From AC-32 sp963717725 (GTDB lineage Bacteria; Actinomycetota; Thermoleophilia; Gaiellales; Gaiellaceae), in the NCBI GenBank assembly GCA_963717725.1, contig CAVQWS010000024.1, positions 62,001 through 126,000 on the forward strand: a stretch of DNA of 64,000 nt, read 5' to 3'. Positions within the stretch are counted from its first letter, which is position 1, and each line of letters starts with the position of its first letter. Positions 60,921 through 64,000 of the stretch are shown here, piece after piece. The notes below the pieces were generated by a model. That model had not been told where the DNA came from and did not search any database. It saw only the letters and a program-made list of their open reading frames with translations. Position numbers and translations under genes: made by a program.

Positions 60921-62780
60921 ATGAGTATTAACGCGGAAACCGCGTTTCGGGTTCTGCCCTCCGTGCTGTTGGCAGCGACGGCGTGGGCGCTCGCGTGGCT
61001 GGCAACCGGGAGCATCGACGCCGCGGACTGGCTTCCGTACGCCGCCCTCGCCGCTCTGCTCGTGCTCGTGGTTGCAGTCTCGGGTGGAGCCCGGCGGCCC
61101 GGCCGCGGGGAGCTCGGCGCGCTCGCGGCCCTGGTCGCGCTCGCCGGCTGGGAGGCGATCTCGATCTCCTGGTCGGCCGTTCCCTCGCTGGCACGCGACG
61201 AGGCGCTGCTGACGCTGTTCTACGCGGCCGTCTTCCTGCTGCCGCTGCTGACGCTCACCGGGCCGTCGGACCGGCTGCTGGCCTCGGCGGCCGTCGCGCT
61301 GTCGGCCGGGGCGCTCGCGCTCGGCGCCGCGCTGGTGCTGCGCTTCGGGACCGACCAGGCCGACCACTTCTACTGGGGGCGGCGGCTCTCGTTCCCGATC
61401 TCGTATCCGAACGCGGTCGCGGCCGTCTTCCTGATCGGCTTCTGGCCGGCGGTGGTGCTTTCGGCGGACCGGCGCCGGAACGTGCTCGTGCGCTCCTGCT
61501 CGCTGGCGGGAGCCACGGCGATCGCGGCGGCCTCCCTGACGGCGCAGAGCAAAGGGAGCATCGCCGCGATGACCGTCTCCTGCGCGCTGCTGTTCGCGCT
61601 CTCGCCGCTACGGCTGCGGCTGCTCGTCCCGACGGTCGCGGCCCTAGGGCTGACGGCGATCGCCTACCGGCCCCTGACCGAACCGTTCCGGACCGGGGAG
61701 CGTCGGCGACATCCGCCACGCGGGCACGACGATCGTCGTGCTGACCGCGATCGGCGCCGTGGCCGGACTCCTCTACGCCGTGGCCGACCGGCGGCTGGCC
61801 TTCGGTCCACGTGCGCTCGGTCTCGTTCGCCTCACGGTGGGCGCGCTCGCCGTCGTGGCTGCCGTGGCCTGTATCGCGGTTTTCTTCACACAGGTCTACC
61901 ACTCCGGCTGGTTCGGCGACCAGTGGCGATCGTTCAAGAACGAGCGTCCGGTCGGCGAGGCGTCCAGCCACCTGCTGCAGCTCGGGTCGTACCGCTACGA
62001 CTTCTGGCGCGTCGCGCTGGACGAGTTCAAGGAGCATCCACTCGCCGGGATCGGCTCGCGTGGTTTCGGGCCGGCGTACCTGCAGCTTCGCCACGGCCCG
62101 GAGACGCCGGCCCGGGCGCACTCGGTCGAGCTGGACGCGCTCAGCGAGCTCGGCATCGTCGGGCTCGTGCTGCTCGTTGTGCGCGCTCTTCCTGCCGCTG
62201 ATCCGCATCGTCACGCGCGTGCGCGCACGTGACCCCGCCTCGACGGCGGCGTTCGCCGGCGGCCGCGTACTGGCTGGCGCACGCTTCCGTCGACTGGATC
62301 TGGACGGTGCCGGCCTGCGGCGTCGGCTTCTTCCTCCTGCTCGGGATCGGGGCGTCGGGCGAGAAGACGCGCCTCGGACGGAGAGCACAGCTCGGCGTGG
62401 CGGCCGCCGCGCTCGTGGCGGTGCTGCTCTTCGTGCCGCCCTGGCTTTCGGCCCGCTTCGCCGACCACGGCGACTTCTCGGCTGCGAAGGCCCTCGACCC
62501 GCTGTCCGTCGACGCCTACCGCCTCGAGGCGTCGGAGGCCGCGACGCCGCGCGCGGCGGTGGAGCAGCTCGAGGCCGCGGTCCGGAAGGGGCCGCGCATC
62601 GCCGACCTGCGCTACGAGCTCGGGCTCGCCTACGCCCGCGCGCGCGAGGTGCGGCGGGCGCGGGCCGCCCTGCTCGAAGCCCTCCGCCTGGCTCCGGGGG
62701 ACCCGCAGATCGCCGAGGCGCTCAAGCGCCTGCCGAAGCGGCTCGATACGCTCCTCGTAGCGTGTCCAGGAAAGCGCTGA
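60921..62780 (+). CDS. O-antigen-ligase-like membrane protein with TPR tail, three +1 frameshifts
   Basis: About 619 residues after frame repair. Many membrane helices (LLAATAWALAWLATG onward), then the Wzy/WaaL-type loop (FGDQWRSFKNERPV, YRYDFWRVALDEFKEHPLAG, IGSRGFGPAYLQLR, ARAHSVELDALSELGIVGLV) and a C-terminal TPR-like part (PRAAVEQLEAAVRKGPRIAD). Extra bases at 61695-61698 (in GGGG), 62176-62179 and 62258-62262 shift the frame three times and then restore it. Polymerises or ligates surface glycan chains. Its stop overlaps the epimerase start. Confidence 0.78.
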
Positions 62781-63772
62781 TCACGGGCGGAGCGGGCTTC
62801 ATCGGCTCGCACCTCTCCGAGCTGCTGCTCGACAACGGCTGGGAGGTGTTCGTCCTCGACGACGTCTCGACCGGCTCGCTCGACAACATCGCGCATCTCC
62901 GCGACCGCCCCGACTACCACCTGGTCGTCGACTCGGTGCTCTCGCCCGCGATCGTGAGCGAGGTCGTGCACAAGTGCGACGTCGTCTTCCACCTCGCCGC
63001 CGCGGTCGGCGTGCGCCTGATCGTCGAGCAGCCGGTGCACACGATGGTCACGAACGTCCAGGGAACCGAGACCGTGCTCGGCTACTGCAGCAAGTTCGGC
63101 AAGCGCGTGCTCGTGGCCTCGAGCTCCGAGGTCTACGGCGACCACCGCGAGGAGCGGCCGCTGACCGAGACCGACCGCCGCGTCTACGGGCCGACCACCG
63201 AGAAGCGCTGGCTGTACGCCGACTCGAAGGCGATGGACGAGCACCTCGCGCTCTCGTACCACCTCGAGCGCGAGCTCGACACGCGTGATCGTGCGGCTCT
63301 TCAACACCGTCGGCCCGCGGCAGAGCGGCCGCTACGGGATGGTGATCCCGCGCTTCGTCGAGCGCGCGCTGACTCGGCGAGCCGCTCGAGGTGCACGGCG
63401 ACGGGACCCAGACCCGCTCCTTCTGCCACGTCTCGGACACCGTCCGCGCGCTCGCCGGGCTTGATGGACGCGACCGAGCTCTCGGGCGAGATCTTCAACG
63501 TCGGGTCATCGGAGCGCGTGTCGATCCTCGAGCTCGCCGAGCGCGTCAAGCGCGCGACCGACAGCTCGTCCGAGCTGACCTTCGTCCCCTACGACCGCGT
63601 CTACGATCAAGGGATCGAGGACACGCTCCACCGCGAACCGGCGACCGCCAAGATCAAGGACGCGATCGGGTGGCAGACGACGCTCGACCTCGACCGGATC
63701 ATCGCCGACGTGGTCGAGCACGCTCGCGACCGGCCGGCGACGGCGAGCGTCGAGTCCGTCGGCAGTCCGTAG
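62762..63772 (+). CDS. NAD-dependent sugar epimerase/dehydratase, three +1 frameshifts
   Basis: About 336 residues after repair. GGAGFIGSHLSELLLDNGWE (NAD loop), VFHLAAAVGVRLIVEQPVHT, VASSSEVYGDH, catalytic YxxxK in LYADSKAMDEHLAL, then RLFNTVGPRQSGRYGMVIPR, VHGDGTQTRSFCHVSDTVRA, EIFNVGSSERVSILELAERV. Extra bases near 63282-63284, 63374-63375 and 63460-63463 break the middle; the frame returns after the third. Likely UDP-sugar 4-epimerase or dehydratase for the surface glycan. GTG 62762. Confidence 0.83.
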   Translation: MSRKALITGGAGFIGSHLSELLLDNGWEVFVLDDVSTGSLDNIAHLRDRPDYHLVVDSVLSPAIVSEVVHKCDVVFHLAAAVGVRLIVEQPVHTMVTNVQGTETVLGYCSKFGKRVLVASSSEVYGDHREERPLTETDRRVYGPTTEKRWLYADSKAMDEHLALSYHLERELDTRDRAALQHRRPAAERPLRDGDPALRRARADSASRSRCTATGPRPAPSATSRTPSARSPGLMDATELSGEIFNVGSSERVSILELAERVKRATDSSSELTFVPYDRVYDQGIEDTLHREPATAKIKDAIGWQTTLDLDRIIADVVEHARDRPATASVESVGSP

Positions 63773-63773
63773 C

Positions 63774-64000
63774 TTGCGGCTCGCCGCGTGGCTCGGGTTC
63801 GGCGCAGGCGCGCGGCTCGAGGGGCCTGTCGCCGTCCTCTCGCCGCACCTCGACGACGCCGTGTTCTCGCTAGGGGCCGCGATAGCCGCCGCTCCGGGCG
63901 AGGTGCGCGTCGTGACGGTCCTGGCCGGCAACCCGGGCTCCGAGGAACCGGCCGCGGACTGGGACGCCGCCGCCGGTTTCCGGACCGCCGGCGAGTCGGC
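63774..64000 (+). CDS. PIG-L family deacetylase (LmbE-like), 3' end cut by window
   Basis: About 75 residues visible. Starts TTG 63774 (RLAAWLGFGAGARLEG). VLSPHLDDAVFSLGAAIAA holds the zinc-binding SPHxDD motif of GlcNAc-type deacetylases, and VVTVLAGNPGSEEPAADWDA continues the family. Immediately after the epimerase, in keeping with glycan modification. Confidence 0.82.
   Translation, partial: MRLAAWLGFGAGARLEGPVAVLSPHLDDAVFSLGAAIAAAPGEVRVVTVLAGNPGSEEPAADWDAAAGFRTAGES

Overview
The window is very GC-rich DNA, with long overlapping open frames on both strands and strong G/C preference at third codon positions. It reads as a chromosomal segment of a high-GC actinobacterium. A Thermoleophilia-like lineage (Gaiellales or Solirubrobacterales) is my best guess, inferred from several small conserved-looking proteins, CarD next to IspD/IspF, a long acyl-CoA carboxylase alpha chain, and many start codons that follow a TANNNT box by 6-9 bases (leaderless transcription). 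There is no rRNA, CRISPR array, insertion sequence or prophage. One tRNA, Thr(TGT), is present.

Layout. 1-9.2 kb: central carbon genes (pckA 3' part, citrate synthase, isocitrate dehydrogenase, malate dehydrogenase) with two adjacent XerC/D-type recombinases, a HEAT-like protein, an SDR and a PDZ/Lon-type membrane protease. 9.3-12.6 kb: small Cys protein, LapA-like protein, aminotransferase, secreted subtilase. 12.7-22.6 kb: sucC-methyltransferase-sucD, biotin carboxylase/BCCP, pgsA, an epsilon-like small protein, NlpC/P60 hydrolase, a structured leader with a 35-residue membrane peptide, a GGDEF-HD-GYP protein and the carboxyltransferase. 22.8-29.4 kb: polyproline secreted protein, a second GGDEF protein, an Rrf2 regulator with a perfect palindrome over its own -10 box, and the sulfate importer sbp-cysT-cysW-cysA. 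29.5-32.8 kb: PLP enzyme, glycosyltransferase, secreted propeller-like protein.

32.8-58.1 kb is mostly minus strand and carries the conserved series clpC, radA, disA, carD, ispD, ispF, gltX, cysS, rlmB, yacP-type NYN, sigH, in the order I recall for the clpC-to-sigH region of Bacillus. Here it is interrupted twice. Between ispF and gltX lie a GNAT, a secreted protein, mutY, a 2-oxoacid:ferredoxin oxidoreductase operon with a GltD-like partner, and stress or regulatory genes. Between gltX and cysS lie a GT2 gene and a scar of nucleotide-sugar/methyltransferase genes. Downstream of sigH is a three-gene operon of a DNA-binding protein, an uncharacterised Cys/His protein and clpP, next to tRNA-Thr. 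58.2-64 kb begins a surface-polysaccharide locus: priming phosphoglycosyltransferase, LPXTG-type small protein, O-antigen-ligase-like protein, NAD-sugar epimerase and a PIG-L deacetylase cut by the window end.

Several genes carry single-base frameshifts (mdh, rlmB, the O-antigen-ligase-like gene, the epimerase). In the last two, three +1 shifts each restore the frame, which looks more like sequence error than decay. The rfbF/methyltransferase region at 38.6-39.15 kb looks like a real deletion scar or a misassembly. I see no wholly new multi-gene system. The best candidates for undescribed biology are the regulator-hypothetical-clpP operon with three GATATC sites, the Rrf2 auto-operator, the two-stem leader in front of a membrane peptide and a c-di-GMP protein, and the inverted repeat between the two recombinase genes.
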